Shown one piece after another: positions 42,912 through 52,330 of a stretch of 55,970 bases of DNA (positions within the stretch are counted from its first letter, which is position 1; each line of letters opens with the position of its first letter). The translations under genes were made by a program, and so were the position numbers. This DNA comes from Alphaproteobacteria bacterium. Lineage in GTDB: Bacteria; Pseudomonadota; Alphaproteobacteria; Bin95. The stretch lies in contig JAJECF010000055.1 of the NCBI GenBank assembly GCA_022822125.1, forward strand, positions 1 through 55,970, in the 5' to 3' direction. A model generated the notes under the pieces. The model searched no databases. It was given only the letters and a program-made list of their open reading frames with translations, and was not told the origin of the DNA.

Positions 42912-45009
42912 GAGCGGCGGAACTTCCGGGAACGGGCGCGCGTTTATCGAAAGCCTGCACAAGGGCGTCAAGACCGTTGCCGCTGCGGCCCTGCGCGAGC
43001 GGGACCGGTGGGCGCTCTGGCTGCCGGTATTCTTCGCGCTCGGCATCGGCATTTATTTCTCGCTCGACTTCGAGCCGCCGGTCGCTCTATCGGCTGCAGC
43101 GGCCGGCATGTCCGCCCTGCTGGCCGCCCGCCTGCGCCGGACGGCCTTCTTCCCGGTCGGCATCGCCGCCGCCGTCGCCGTAACGGGCCTCTTCTGGGCC
43201 GGCTTCCAGACCGAGCTCGCCCATGCGCCGGTTCTGGATCGCCCCGTGGGACCGACCGAAGTCAGCGGCAGGATACTCCGCCAGGACCGGATCGAAGGCC
43301 CGTTCCGTATCGTGCTGGAGGATGCAAGCGTGGCGCGGCTTGCACCGGAGCAAACGCCGGAGCGCCTCCGCCTTCGTCTCTCGTCTCTTCCACCGGGCGC
43401 CGGCCCCGGCGCACGCATCTCCGTGCTTGCCCGGCTGGAGCCGGTGCCGCAGCCCGCCCTGCCCGGCGGCTACGACCCGGCAAGACGCGCCTTCTTCCAG
43501 GGCATCGGAGCGACCGGCTTCGCGCTCGGCCGGGCGCGCCTGCTGGAGCCGGCCGAAGCCGCCGGCATCGAGCGTCTGCGTCACGGGATCGCGGCGCGCA
43601 TCGGCGAGGCCATCGAGGACCCGGCTGCCGCCGGCATCGCCATTGCGCTCACTACAGGACTGCGCGGCGACCTGCCCGAGGCGGCGCATGAGGCGATCCG
43701 CGATGCGGGCCTTGCGCATCTGCTCGCGATCTCCGGCCTGCATCTGGGTCTCGTGGCCGGCCTCGTCTTCGCGGCCGTCAGGGCTGTGCTGGCGCTCTGG
43801 CCGGGCGTGGCGCTGCGATATCCGGTCAAGAAATGGGCGGCGGCGGCCGCGATCGCCGCCGGCTTCTTCTACATGCTTCTGGCAGGCGCGACCGTGCCGA
43901 CGCAGCGCGCCTTCCTCATGGTCGGGCTCGCCTTGCTGGCGGTCCTGGTCGACCGGCTCGAAATCGGCATGCGCCTTGTCGCGCTGGCGGCTCTGGCTGT
44001 TTTGACGCTGGAGCCTTATGCGCTCACCACGGCAAGCTTCCAACTCTCATTCGCAGCCGTTGCGGCGCTGGTCGCCGTTTATGAAGGGCTGGCCCCGTCG
44101 CTGTCCGAGCTCCGCTTGCGGCTGGGGCGGGCGCCGTTTTTCCTGGCCGCAACGCTGCTCACCACCGTCGTGGCGACGCTTGCGACCGCGCCTTTTGCCG
44201 CGCATCATTTCGGGCGCATCGCCGCTTATGGTCTTGCGGCGAATCTCGTCGCCGTGCCGGTTGCGGCCTTCTGGATCATGCCCAGCGCCATCCTCGCAAC
44301 GCTCGCCATGCCGCTCGGGCTCCAGTTCTGGCCGCTCGCCGTTATGGAGACCGGCATCGATGCCGTGCTCTGGACGGCGGAGACGGTTTCCGCATGGCCG
44401 GGAGCCGTCCGTCATTTCCCGCCGCTGCCGGCGGCGGGAGCGGTCGCAGCCGCGGGCGGCGGCCTCTGGCTCTGCCTCTGGCGGAGCCGCTGGCGGCTTC
44501 TCGGCCTGGGCGGCCTCGCCGCCGCGCTTGCAATCCAGGCCGGCGCGCACCCGCCCGACCTGATGGCCGACAGCGACGCCCGCCTGTTCGCCCGCTATGC
44601 GGAGGATCGGCTATACCTGTCGAAACCCCGCGCCGGCTTCCTCGGCCGGGTATGGACGGAAGCGGCGGGCGCAAAGAAAGCCGGCACCGCTGCGCCCGGC
44701 AGTCCCGGCCTTTCCTGCGATCCGCTCGGCTGCGCGGCCGACGGGATTGCAGTCATCCTGCGCCACGAAGCGCTGGAAGAAGACTGCCGCCGCGCCGAAA
44801 TCGTGCTTTCGGCCGTCACGGTGTCGCGCCGGGCCCGGCGGCGCTATTGCAACGAAGACGCGCTGATCGTGGACCGGCGGCGCCTCCGCCGGCTGGGCGC
44901 GCACGCGATCCGCCTCACGCCCGAGGGACCCATTGTTGAGACCGACTGGGACCGGCGCGGCCGGCGCCCCTGGGTCGCCCTCGCCGGGCCCCGGCCGACC
45001 GATCAGTAG
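42910..45009 (+). CDS. comEC: ComEC/Rec2-family DNA-uptake channel protein
   Basis: A 699-residue polytopic protein. The N-terminal region has a membrane segment and an OB-like DUF4131 domain ([19 protein letters not shown]); the central competence domain shows [57 protein letters not shown] and [14 protein letters not shown]. The C-terminal ~120 residues contain Cys pairs and the [12 protein letters not shown]...GAHAIRL ending seen in alphaproteobacterial ComEC, without the metallo-beta-lactamase domain of Bacillus proteins. It would pass single-stranded DNA across the inner membrane. The start overlaps gltX; the end overlaps lexA by seven bases, convergently. Confidence 0.9.
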   Translation: MSGGTSGNGRAFIESLHKGVKTVAAAALRERDRWALWLPVFFALGIGIYFSLDFEPPVALSAAAAGMSALLAARLRRTAFFPVGIAAAVAVTGLFWAGFQTELAHAPVLDRPVGPTEVSGRILRQDRIEGPFRIVLEDASVARLAPEQTPERLRLRLSSLPPGAGPGARISVLARLEPVPQPALPGGYDPARRAFFQGIGATGFALGRARLLEPAEAAGIERLRHGIAARIGEAIEDPAAAGIAIALTTGLRGDLPEAAHEAIRDAGLAHLLAISGLHLGLVAGLVFAAVRAVLALWPGVALRYPVKKWAAAAAIAAGFFYMLLAGATVPTQRAFLMVGLALLAVLVDRLEIGMRLVALAALAVLTLEPYALTTASFQLSFAAVAALVAVYEGLAPSLSELRLRLGRAPFFLAATLLTTVVATLATAPFAAHHFGRIAAYGLAANLVAVPVAAFWIMPSAILATLAMPLGLQFWPLAVMETGIDAVLWTAETVSAWPGAVRHFPPLPAAGAVAAAGGGLWLCLWRSRWRLLGLGGLAAALAIQAGAHPPDLMADSDARLFARYAEDRLYLSKPRAGFLGRVWTEAAGAKKAGTAAPGSPGLSCDPLGCAADGIAVILRHEALEEDCRRAEIVLSAVTVSRRARRRYCNEDALIVDRRRLRRLGAHAIRLTPEGPIVETDWDRRGRRPWVALAGPRPTDQ

Positions 45010-45680
45010 GCGCGGACCAGCCCGACCAGCCGGCCCTGGACCTGGACTCGTTCCGGCTCGTAGTCCTGCGCCGGATAGGCGTCATTCGCGGCCTCCAGAA
45101 CGACGCGGCCCTGCGCCGGACGCCAGATCTTCAGGGTCGCCTCCTCCGAATCGACCAGCGCGACCACGATAGCGCCGCTTTCGACATCCTCACATTCCTG
45201 GATGATGACCGTATCGCCGTCCAGAATACCGGCATCGACCATCGAATCGCCGGCGATTTCGAGCGCATAGTGGCGCCCGCCGCCGACCATGCCCTGGGGC
45301 ACGGCCACAGTGCTGTCCGGGTCGCGCAGCGCCTCGATCGGCGTGCCCGCAGCGATGCGCCCATAGAGCGGGAGTTCGTTCTGGATCGTATCGGCAGGGT
45401 CCAGGCGCCGGCGAAAGCCGCGAAAGGCCGACCGCCCGGTCCAGTTCCGGTCCTCATAAGCCTCCGCCTCCGGCAGACGGGCGATTTCCAGCGCGCGGGC
45501 GCGGTTCGGGAACCGGCGGATAAACCCGCGTTCCTCCAGCGCCGTCACCAGCCGGTGGACGCCCGATTTCGACTTGAGGCCGAGCGCATCCTTCATCTCG
45601 TCGAATGAGGGCGACACGCCGTCCTTGGCGATCTGCTGCGAAATGAACAGCAGCAATTGGTTTTGTTTTTTCGTTAGCAT
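45003..45680 (-). CDS. lexA: SOS repressor LexA
   Basis: A 225-residue repressor-protease. The N-terminal winged helix runs MLTKKQNQLLLFISQQI, SPSFDEMKDALGLKSKSGVHRL; the cleavage and peptidase part has YGRIAAGTPIEAL (the Ala-Gly site), GDSMVDAGILDGD with the catalytic Ser, and VDSEEATLKIW with the catalytic Lys. GGAGGGAAC precedes the ATG (45678-45680). It is controlled by the operator at 45734-45748. RecA-stimulated self-cleavage derepresses DNA-damage genes. The 3' end overlaps comEC by seven bases. Confidence 0.97.
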   Translation of the reverse strand: MLTKKQNQLLLFISQQIAKDGVSPSFDEMKDALGLKSKSGVHRLVTALEERGFIRRFPNRARALEIARLPEAEAYEDRNWTGRSAFRGFRRRLDPADTIQNELPLYGRIAAGTPIEALRDPDSTVAVPQGMVGGGRHYALEIAGDSMVDAGILDGDTVIIQECEDVESGAIVVALVDSEEATLKIWRPAQGRVVLEAANDAYPAQDYEPERVQVQGRLVGLVRAY

Positions 45681-45733
45681 GCCACTGTTCCCTCCAGGAA
45701 TGTTCCTTATACGAACCGGGTTTCCACTTCCCT

Positions 45734-45762
45734 GTTCTATATTGGTTCGGAACACGCGTCAA
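45734..45762 (-). promoter_or_regulatory. SOS box GTTC-N7-GTTC overlapping the lexA promoter
   Basis: GTTCTATATTGGTTC (45734-45748 on the plus strand; GAAC-N7-GAAC in the lexA direction) is an exact match to the alphaproteobacterial LexA operator. Reading toward lexA, TTGACG (45757-45762 complement) forms a -35 and TATAGA/ATAGAA (45735-45741 complement) a -10 at 15-16 bases, so the operator covers the -10: a classical autorepression layout. An additional half-site cluster (GTTC 45687, GTTC 45702, GAAC 45713) lies nearer the start. Confidence 0.85.
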
Positions 45763-45900
45763 GCGGGATTGCGCGGCGCCAGCGGAGGGAATGCGAATAT
45801 CGCAGGCACGAAAAATCCGCCCCGTAGGTTCGGATGCCTTCACGCTTCAGGGGCAACTCCGGCTTGTTCCCGAACACCCGTCCGGCTATAGGCGGAGCCC

Positions 45901-46401
45901 ATGACGATCTACTATTACCGGCCCACCTATATCGCACTGGCCCTGGCCGCCGGGCTCGTGGCGCTCGCGCTGCTGGCGCTGCTGGTCAACGGCCTGCTGG
46001 CCGGCAAGCCGGGGCCGCCACTGGCGATGGCCGCGCTGCTGGCGGCGCTTCTTGGCGGCATCGCCTGCTACGCGGCCTGGATCGTCCGCCGCGCACATCT
46101 GCCGGCCGTTGTGTTCGACAAGAGCGGCATCGCGTTCCCGATCTTCGACATCCCGCACCGCGACTGGTCCGCCATCCGCACGATCCGCCAGCAATCGCTG
46201 CTGAGCCGCAATGAGCTTCTCATCCATTTCGAGACGCCGGCGCCGTCCTTCCCCTGGGTTGTGGTCGCGTTTGGCGGCTTCTGGCGCAGCCGCAAGGCGG
46301 GTCATCTGCGCTTCAATATGAAACGGATGAATTGCGGCCGCGACAGCCTCGACTACGCGCTTCGGGAATATCCGCCCCCGGAACTGCGCAGTGGCCGGTA
46401 A
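45901..46401 (+). CDS. membrane protein with PH-like domain, function unknown
   Basis: A 166-residue protein with two hydrophobic helices (about residues 10-31 and 40-62) followed by a soluble part, VVFDKSGIAFPIFDIPHRDWSAIRTIRQQS, whose spacing of strands resembles small bacterial PH-like domains. The N-terminus MTIYYYRPTYIALAL is unusual for its tyrosines. It lies divergent from lexA with its own possible -10 (CTATAGG, 45885-45891) just upstream, and ends 16 bases from the converging moeA. No function can be assigned. Confidence 0.65.
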   Translation: MTIYYYRPTYIALALAAGLVALALLALLVNGLLAGKPGPPLAMAALLAALLGGIACYAAWIVRRAHLPAVVFDKSGIAFPIFDIPHRDWSAIRTIRQQSLLSRNELLIHFETPAPSFPWVVVAFGGFWRSRKAGHLRFNMKRMNCGRDSLDYALREYPPPELRSGR

Positions 46402-46417
46402 CGCCGCCGCAAACACG

Positions 46418-47611
46418 CTACAGGCGGATGATTTCCACCGGATCGCCGGCTTTGGCGGGCGGCGCGTGCGGGGCGCGGACCATCAGGGCATCGGCCTCGA
46501 CGAAGCGCGCGAGCATGGAGCTGTCCTGGCGCGCGAAGGGCGTGGCGACCGGCAGGCCGTCTCCGCCGCCGGCGAGCCGGGCGCGCAGATAGTCCTCGCG
46601 CCGGTCGTTTGCGCCGAGGTCCGCGCCGAGCCGGGCCGGCTCCCGCGCGGGCGGCCCCGCCGGCAGGCCCAGCATCGCGTCGATCAGCGGGCGGAGGAAC
46701 AGCAGCGCGCAGACAAAGGCCGAGACCGGGTTGCCCGGCAGCCCCAGCACGAGCGCGCCGCCCATGCGGCCGAACATGAGCGGCTTGCCGGGGCGCATGG
46801 CGATCCGCCAGAAATCCACCTCCAGCCCGTCCTCGGCCAGCGCCGCCTGCACCAGGTCGTGCTCGCCGACCGACGCGCCGCCCATGGTCACGAGGATATC
46901 GGCCCCCGCGGCGCCGGCGGCGCGCGCGCGGAGCGAGGCCTTGCTGTCCCCGGCCACGCCGAGCGAGAGCGGTTCGCCGCCCGCCTCCGCGACGAACGCC
47001 GCCAGCCCCGGCCCGCTGGAGCTTACGATCTGCTGCGGCCCGAGCGGCTCCCCCGGCAGCGCGATCTCGTCGCCCGTCGCCAGCAGCGCCACGCGCGGGC
47101 GGCGCCTGACCGGCAGCCAGGGCCGGTTCATCGCCGCGGCGAGGCCGATGTCGCGGGAGGTGAGCCGCCGGCCCGCGCGCAGCAGCACATCGCCTTCCGC
47201 AAAATCGAGGCCCGCCGGCCGGATATAGGCGCCCGCCACGGCCGGCTCGCGCAACGTCACGCGGTCGCCTGTGCGCTCGCAATCCTCCTGGATGACGATG
47301 GCGTCGGCGCCGGAGGGCACCGGCGCGCCGGTGAAGATGCGCGCCGCCTCGCCCGGTCCCAGGGACCCGCTCCAGACCGCGCCGGCGGCGATTTCCGCCA
47401 CGATGCGGAGCTCCGCGGGCGCCGCCCCCGCATCCGCCGCGCGGACCGCATAGCCGTCCATGGCGGAGACGGCCGCCGGCGGCTGGGTGCGCCTCGACGC
47501 CAGGTCCTCCGCCAGCACGCGGCCGAGACCGTCGCCGAGCGGCGTCATTTCCGCCGGCAGCGGCCGCGCCGTCGACAGAATGCGCGCAATCGCCTCCGCA
47601 ACCGGAATCAC
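46418..47611 (-). CDS. moeA: molybdopterin molybdotransferase
   Basis: A 397-residue MoeA that inserts molybdate into adenylated molybdopterin. It has [76 protein letters not shown] and [12 protein letters not shown], which together cover all domains. The start is GTG 47611, overlapping the moaC stop (GTGA); an upstream in-frame extension overlaps moaC and is not MoeA-like. It is the last gene of the trp-moa operon. Confidence 0.95.
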   Translation of the reverse strand: MIPVAEAIARILSTARPLPAEMTPLGDGLGRVLAEDLASRRTQPPAAVSAMDGYAVRAADAGAAPAELRIVAEIAAGAVWSGSLGPGEAARIFTGAPVPSGADAIVIQEDCERTGDRVTLREPAVAGAYIRPAGLDFAEGDVLLRAGRRLTSRDIGLAAAMNRPWLPVRRRPRVALLATGDEIALPGEPLGPQQIVSSSGPGLAAFVAEAGGEPLSLGVAGDSKASLRARAAGAAGADILVTMGGASVGEHDLVQAALAEDGLEVDFWRIAMRPGKPLMFGRMGGALVLGLPGNPVSAFVCALLFLRPLIDAMLGLPAGPPAREPARLGADLGANDRREDYLRARLAGGGDGLPVATPFARQDSSMLARFVEADALMVRAPHAPPAKAGDPVEIIRL

Positions 47612-48090
47612 GGGCCCGCAGTCCAGACGCCGGACTTGCCGCCTTCCTTGCGCAGCAGGCGGACGGCCTCGACCCGCATGCCGCGGTCCACCGCCTTGCA
47701 CATGTCATAGACGGTGAGCGCCGCCACCGAGACAGCAGTCAAAGCCTCCATCTCGACGCCGGTGCGGCCCTTGAGCCGGCAGGTCGCGGTAATTTCCACG
47801 GCCGAGGCGGACTCGTCGGCAGCCAGATCGACAGCGACGGAGGTCAGCGACAGAGGGTGGCAGAGCGGGATCAGGTCGGCCGTGCGCTTGGCGGCCATGA
47901 TGCCGGCGAGGCGCGCGACGCCCAGCACGTCGCCCTTGCCGATCTCGCCCGCCCGGATCAGCGCCAGCGTTTCCGGGGCCATGACGACCCGCCCGCCCGC
48001 AACCGCAACCCGCTCGGTCTCCGCCTTGGCGGAGACGTCCACCATGGCCGCGCGGCCTTCCTCGTCGAAATGGGTGAGGCGCGCGCTCAT
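47608..48090 (-). CDS. moaC: cyclic pyranopterin monophosphate synthase
   Basis: A 160-residue enzyme of molybdopterin synthesis. It shows [34 protein letters not shown] (substrate-binding His/Cys segment), [19 protein letters not shown] and [11 protein letters not shown], the family signature. It makes cyclic pyranopterin from the MoaA product; moaA is not in the window. Four-base ATGA overlap with trpC, GTGA with moeA. Confidence 0.96.
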   Translation of the reverse strand: MSARLTHFDEEGRAAMVDVSAKAETERVAVAGGRVVMAPETLALIRAGEIGKGDVLGVARLAGIMAAKRTADLIPLCHPLSLTSVAVDLAADESASAVEITATCRLKGRTGVEMEALTAVSVAALTVYDMCKAVDRGMRVEAVRLLRKEGGKSGVWTAGP

Positions 48091-48884
48091 ACCGCCGCCC
48101 GCAGCATGTCGAGGCCGAGCAGCGCGCGCGTCGCGGCCGCCACATCCGCCTCCCGCATCAGCGATTCGCCCACCAGGAAACGGGTGACGCCGACCCGCGC
48201 CAGCCGGTCCAGGTCTGCGGTGACGGCGAGCCCGCTTTCGCCGATGACGATGCGGTCCGCCGGCACGCCGGACGCGAGGTGCTCGGCCGTTGCCAGATCG
48301 ACTTCCAGCGTCTTGAGATTGCGGTTGTTGATGCCGATAAGCGGCGAGGAGAGGCGCAGCGCGCGCTCCAGCTCCGCCTCGTCATGCACCTCGACCAGCG
48401 CGTCCATGCCGAGCTCGACCGCCGCCGCCTCCAGCTCGCCCGCCAGAACGTCATCCACGGCGGCGAGGATGATGAGGATGCAGTCCGCTCCGAGCGCGCG
48501 CGCCTCCGCCACCTGCCACGGGTCCACCGTGAAATCCTTGCGCAGCACCGGCAGCGGCGCGGCATTGCGGGCTTCCGCCAGATAGCGGTCCTCGCCCTGG
48601 AAATAGGGTGTGTCGGTCAGCACGGAGAGACAGGTCGCCCCGCCTTCCAGATAGGCCCGCGCGAGCGCCGCCGGGTCGAAATCGGCGCGGATCAGACCCT
48701 TGCTGGGCGAGGCCTTCTTGATCTCCGCGATCAGCCCGTAGCCTTCCGCGCGGGCCAGCGCCGCCGCGAAGCCGCGCGGCGCGCCGCCTGCGGCGGCGTC
48801 GAACCATGCGGATGGCCGCTCGCGCTTCATCCGCGCTACATGCCTGCGCTTTTCGGCGACGATTCTGGCGAGAGTGTCCGACAT
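48087..48884 (-). CDS. trpC: indole-3-glycerol phosphate synthase
   Basis: A 265-residue (beta/alpha)8 barrel. The first catalytic Lys is in [15 protein letters not shown], the second in [32 protein letters not shown] and VIGESGL complete the active site. It is monofunctional, not fused to trpF. Tryptophan synthesis, third step after TrpD. A 19-base gap separates it from trpD, the only non-overlapping junction in this operon. Confidence 0.96.
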   Translation of the reverse strand: MSDTLARIVAEKRRHVARMKRERPSAWFDAAAGGAPRGFAAALARAEGYGLIAEIKKASPSKGLIRADFDPAALARAYLEGGATCLSVLTDTPYFQGEDRYLAEARNAAPLPVLRKDFTVDPWQVAEARALGADCILIILAAVDDVLAGELEAAAVELGMDALVEVHDEAELERALRLSSPLIGINNRNLKTLEVDLATAEHLASGVPADRIVIGESGLAVTADLDRLARVGVTRFLVGESLMREADVAAATRALLGLDMLRAAV

Positions 48885-48903
48885 GCCTCCTCTTCCCGAC
48901 GCC

Positions 48904-49923
48904 TCAGCCGCTATTGGTGATGCGCACCAGCCCCGCGAGGCGCTCGCGGGCCGCGCCGCTGTCGATGACCTCCTCGGCCAACGCCCTGCCTTCGGCCAGT
49001 GTTCCGGCGCGCTCCGCCACCACCAGCGCCGCGGCGGTGTTCAGCACCACGATGTCGCGATACGGGCCGGCCTCGCCGTCCAGCAGGGACCGCATTGCGC
49101 CGGCATTATAGTCGGGATCGCCGCCCTGCAGGTCCTCCGCCCGGGCGAGAGGTAGGCCGATCTCGCGCGGATCGACCTCGAACCGCCGGACCGCGCCGCC
49201 CCGCAACTCCGCCACATGGCTCACGCCCGTTGTCGTGAGCTCGTCCATGCCGTCCGAGCCGTGGACGACCCAGGCGCGCTCGCCGCCGAGATTGCCCAGC
49301 ACATGGGCGAGCGGCTCGATCCAGCGCTCGGCGAACACCCCGACAAGCTGGCGGCGCGCGCCGGCCGGGTTGGAGAGCGGCCCCAGCAGGTTGAAGATCG
49401 TGCGCGTGCCGAGCTCCACCCGCGTGCCGGCGACATGGCGCATCGCGCCATGGTGGCGGGGCGCCATCAGGAAGCAGATGCCCGCCTCCTCCAGCGCCCT
49501 GGAAACGAGCGCCATGTCGCAGTCGATATTCACGCCGAGCGCGGCCAGCACGTCGGAGGAGCCCGCGCGCGACGAAAGCGCCCGGTTGCCGTGCTTGACC
49601 ACGGGCACGCCCGCGCCCGCCAGCAGCAGCGCGGCAGCGGTGGAAATGTTGAGCGTGCCCTTGTCGTCGCCGCCCGTGCCGGCGGTGTCGATCGCGTCGG
49701 CCGGCGCCTCGATGCGAAGCACCTTCTCGCGCATGATCCGCGCCGCGCCGGTAATCTCGTCGATGGTCTCGCCGCGCACGCGTAGCGCCATCAGGAAGGC
49801 GCCCGCCTGCGAGGGCGTGGCGTCGCCCGACATCAATATCTCGAAAGCCGCCTCGGCCTCCGCCTCGCCGAGCTCGGCGCCGTCGGCGACGCGCGCCAGA
49901 ATGGCTCTCAGGTCGCCGCTCAT
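48904..49923 (-). CDS. trpD: anthranilate phosphoribosyltransferase
   Basis: A 339-residue enzyme joining anthranilate to PRPP. The PRPP-binding loop is [55 protein letters not shown] and [12 protein letters not shown] are characteristic. The start overlaps trpG (ATGA). Product of anthranilate synthase, whose small subunit TrpG is the neighbour; the large subunit TrpE is not in this window. Confidence 0.97.
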   Translation of the reverse strand: MSGDLRAILARVADGAELGEAEAEAAFEILMSGDATPSQAGAFLMALRVRGETIDEITGAARIMREKVLRIEAPADAIDTAGTGGDDKGTLNISTAAALLLAGAGVPVVKHGNRALSSRAGSSDVLAALGVNIDCDMALVSRALEEAGICFLMAPRHHGAMRHVAGTRVELGTRTIFNLLGPLSNPAGARRQLVGVFAERWIEPLAHVLGNLGGERAWVVHGSDGMDELTTTGVSHVAELRGGAVRRFEVDPREIGLPLARAEDLQGGDPDYNAGAMRSLLDGEAGPYRDIVVLNTAAALVVAERAGTLAEGRALAEEVIDSGAARERLAGLVRITNSG

Positions 49924-50546
49924 GCCGCGAACACCCGCCGCTCCGGCAGCGGCTTCGGCGTCCCGCTCGGGGGCCGGCCCGAGACCGAGGTCAGGAAATT
50001 GGCGAGCAGGCGGTGGCCGTGTTCGGAAGCGATGCTCTCCGGGTGGAACTGGACGCCGTGGACCTCCTGCACCCGGTGGCGCAGGCCCATGACGATGCCG
50101 TCCTCCGTCCAGGCGTTCACCGCCATGTCATCCGGCAGACCCGCGCGCTCGACAGTCAGCGAGTGGTAGCGCGTGGCCTCGAAGGGAGACGGCAGGCCGG
50201 CGAACACGCCCGTGTCGTCATGGTGGATGCGCGAGAGCTTGCCATGCATGCAGACCGGGGCGCGGACCACGCTTCCGCCGGAGGCCTGGCCGATGCACTG
50301 ATGGCCGAGGCAGACGCCGAAGAGCGGCACCCGTCCGGCGGCCTTTTCGACAAGCTCCAGGCAGATGCCGGCCTTGTCGGGATCGCAGGGACCGGGGGAA
50401 ATCACAATGGCTTCCGGCTCCATCGCCAGCGCCTCCCCGGCGCTCAAGGCATCGTTGCGGCGAACCTCGATATCGGCCCCGAGTTCGCCCAGGAAGTGCA
50501 TCAGGTTGTAGACGAAGCTGTCATAGTTATCGATCAGCAGGATCAT
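49920..50546 (-). CDS. trpG: anthranilate synthase glutamine amidotransferase subunit
   Basis: A 208-residue class I amidotransferase starting MILLIDNYDSFVYNL. The catalytic Cys is in GVCLGHQCIGQA, His/Glu in GVQFHPESIASEHG. It supplies ammonia to TrpE, and in many bacteria also to PabB. The start overlaps the DUF815 gene (ATGA), as does its stop with trpD, placing it in the middle of a co-translated operon. Confidence 0.95.
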   Translation of the reverse strand: MILLIDNYDSFVYNLMHFLGELGADIEVRRNDALSAGEALAMEPEAIVISPGPCDPDKAGICLELVEKAAGRVPLFGVCLGHQCIGQASGGSVVRAPVCMHGKLSRIHHDDTGVFAGLPSPFEATRYHSLTVERAGLPDDMAVNAWTEDGIVMGLRHRVQEVHGVQFHPESIASEHGHRLLANFLTSVSGRPPSGTPKPLPERRVFAA

Positions 50547-51418
50547 GCCGCCCCGCCCCTCCCGTTCAGCGTCCGGCCGAGCCGGCCTGCAAGGTCCTGC
50601 ACGAACTGCCAGGCGACGCGGCCGGAGCGCGCGCCCCGCGTGACCGCCCATTCATTCGCCTGCCGGCGCAGCGCCTCGCCCTCGACCTTCAGGCCGAAAT
50701 GCGCCGCATAGCCCTCCACCATCTCGAAATAGACCGCCTGGCTGCAATTGTGGAAGCCGAGCCAGAGGCCGAAGCGGTCCGACAGCGAGACCTTCTCCTC
50801 GACCGCCTCCGCGGGGTTGATGGCCGTCGAGCGCTCGTTCTCGATCATGTCGCGCGGCATCAGGTGGCGGCGGTTGGAGGTGGCGTAGAAGACGACATTC
50901 TCCGGCCGGCCCTCCAGCCCGCCTTCGAGCACGGCCTTGAGCGACTTGTAGGTGGTGTCGCTGCCGTCGAAGGAGAGGTCGTCGCAGAACAGCACGAAGC
51001 GCCGGCCCGCGCCCCTGAGCAGCGCCAGCAGGCCCGGCAGCGAGCCGATGTCCTCGCGGTGGATTTCGACCAGCGCCAGCGCGCCCGGCCGTTCGGCCGC
51101 GATATGGGCGTGAACGGCCTTGACCAGCGAGGACTTGCCCATGCCGCGCGCGCCCCAAAGCAGCGCGTTGTTGGCCGGCAGGCCTTCGGCGAAGCGCCGC
51201 GTGTTCTCCAGCAGGATGCCCGTCACATGGTCGATGCCGCGCAGCAGCGGCAGCGCCACATGGCTGACCTCGGCCACAGGCGCAAGCCGCCCGCCCTCGG
51301 CGTGCCAGACGAAGGCGTCGGCCGATGCAAGGTCCGGCGCCGCCCCCGCCCCGGGAGCCAGCCGTTCCAGCGCGTCGGCGATGCGGACAAGCAGCGGAAC
51401 GAGCGCCGCCTCGGTCAT
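50543..51418 (-). CDS. DUF815-family AAA ATPase
   Basis: A 291-residue predicted ATPase: Walker A GARGMGKSS at residues 89-97, Walker B-like FVLFCDDLSF about 45 residues later, YKSLKAVLEGGLEGRPENV and YATSNRRHLMPRD, which are signatures of the DUF815 (YifB-unrelated, AAA+) group of unknown function. The ATG at 51418 has AAGAG upstream; an ATG 15 bases earlier is possible. It is the first gene of the operon leading into trpG-trpD-trpC-moaC-moeA, perhaps carrying its promoter in the repeat-containing spacer upstream. Confidence 0.88.
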   Translation of the reverse strand: MTEAALVPLLVRIADALERLAPGAGAAPDLASADAFVWHAEGGRLAPVAEVSHVALPLLRGIDHVTGILLENTRRFAEGLPANNALLWGARGMGKSSLVKAVHAHIAAERPGALALVEIHREDIGSLPGLLALLRGAGRRFVLFCDDLSFDGSDTTYKSLKAVLEGGLEGRPENVVFYATSNRRHLMPRDMIENERSTAINPAEAVEEKVSLSDRFGLWLGFHNCSQAVYFEMVEGYAAHFGLKVEGEALRRQANEWAVTRGARSGRVAWQFVQDLAGRLGRTLNGRGGAA

Positions 51419-51529
51419 GGCGTTTCTCTTCATTCGCCGGGAACGCCGCCTTGTAGCCGCCCGCCCCGCCGGGCGGCAAGTGCGCCGAGCCAATTGCGCC
51501 GGACCGTATTCCATACCGGGCGCACAACC

Positions 51530-51682
51530 GTCACCCCGGCCGGAGCGCAGCGGAGAGCCGGGGGCCAGCTCCCGACGTTCGCGTCAAGCTGAACCGGTAG
51601 GAGTTGGGCCCCGGATCGGGGTCCGGGGCGACGAATGGGGTCAAGGCCCGTCGCTGCCCGGCGAAAGGCAATCGGTTCAGCG
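51530..51682. repeat. palindromic intergenic repeat upstream of the DUF815 gene
   Basis: CGTCACCCCGGCCGGAGC leads to AGCCGGGGG, and the far side has GGGCCCCGGATCGGGGTCCGGGGCGACG with the hairpin CCCCGGA-TCGGGG-TCCGGGG (51610-51629). GCTGAACCGG (51589-51598) is inversely repeated as CGGTTCAGC (51673-51681). This looks like another alphaproteobacterial intergenic repeat family, different from the TTCGATACGC type. The 278-base gap between 51419 and 51696 holds nothing else I can recognise, though the DUF815-trp promoter may lie there. Confidence 0.65.
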
Positions 51683-51696
51683 GGATCTGGGCGCGG

Positions 51697-52101
51697 TCAG
51701 TCCGAGACCTTGGCGCCCCAGGCGCTGGTGGCGTAGTCGGCGGTGACGATGTCGAAGACGACGCCGTTGGGGTCGTAGAACTTGATCTCGGTCGCGCCCT
51801 CGGCCGAGTCCGGCAGCCGCATATGGTAGCGCCCGCCATTGGCCTCGATCTCCCGCCCCATCGCGTCGATATCGTCCACCACGAAGCCCATATGGTGCAG
51901 GCCGTGGAAGTCCTTGCCGCGTTCGTCGCCCGCCTGCGCGTCGGTCTTGAACTTCAGGATCGCCAGGCTGACCACCCCGTCGGACAGCAGGATGGCAATG
52001 TCGGACTGCTGCTGGCGCGTCATGCCGAAGGTGTCCTCATAGAACCGCGCCGCCGCCTCCAGGTCCGGAACCGTCACCGCGATATGCCGAAGTTTAGCCA
52101 T
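51697..52101 (-). CDS. VOC-superfamily (glyoxalase-fold) protein
   Basis: A 134-residue two-repeat VOC protein: LRHIAVTVPDLEAAARFYED in the first module, GLHHMGFVVDDIDAMGREIE in the second and IKFYDPNGVVFDIVTADY at the end. The metal-binding positions (H6, H67/H68 region, E near 106) are compatible with an active lyase, dioxygenase or isomerase. The substrate is unknown. It may lie at the end of the minus-strand group starting with yggT or have its own promoter; the decayed antitoxin copy is just upstream. Confidence 0.8.
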   Translation of the reverse strand: MAKLRHIAVTVPDLEAAARFYEDTFGMTRQQQSDIAILLSDGVVSLAILKFKTDAQAGDERGKDFHGLHHMGFVVDDIDAMGREIEANGGRYHMRLPDSAEGATEIKFYDPNGVVFDIVTADYATSAWGAKVSD

Positions 52102-52131
52102 GTAAGCCTCCCTGTTCGCCTCGAAAGCCGG

Positions 52132-52281
52132 TCAGAATTTCACATCCCGCGGCCCGACCTTCGCACGCGGGATTTCGGGGCCTTCGGGCCGGTTCAGCAG
52201 GTGGTCGATGAAAGACCGCTTGCCGCGCAACTCCTCGGCGGCGGTATAGGGGCGGTCCTTCTCTCGCTTATCGCCGGACAT
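52132..52281 (-). pseudogene. remnant of a Phd-type antitoxin (DNA-binding part lost)
   Basis: A 49-codon frame whose tail FIDHLLNRPEGPEIPRAK and PRDVKF parallels FVEHLLDQPEGPETPRAK and PRDVVF of the intact antitoxin at 52873-53115 (19 of 31 aligned residues identical). The start codons and the sequence upstream of them also align, but about 93 bases of the N-terminal Phd/YefM DNA-binding domain are missing. No toxin gene overlaps it. It could be dead, or a free toxin-neutralising tail, since the C-terminal part of such antitoxins wraps the toxin. Confidence 0.7.
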
Positions 52282-52330
52282 GGCCTGCTGTCCTCTTGGT
52301 CCGCCTGAAGGTAGCACAGCACCACCGCCA

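Noticed and set aside
45843..45880. A second SOS box upstream of the membrane PH-like gene (GTTCCCGAAC)
   Set aside because: The half-sites are two bases apart rather than seven, so it does not match the alphaproteobacterial LexA operator.
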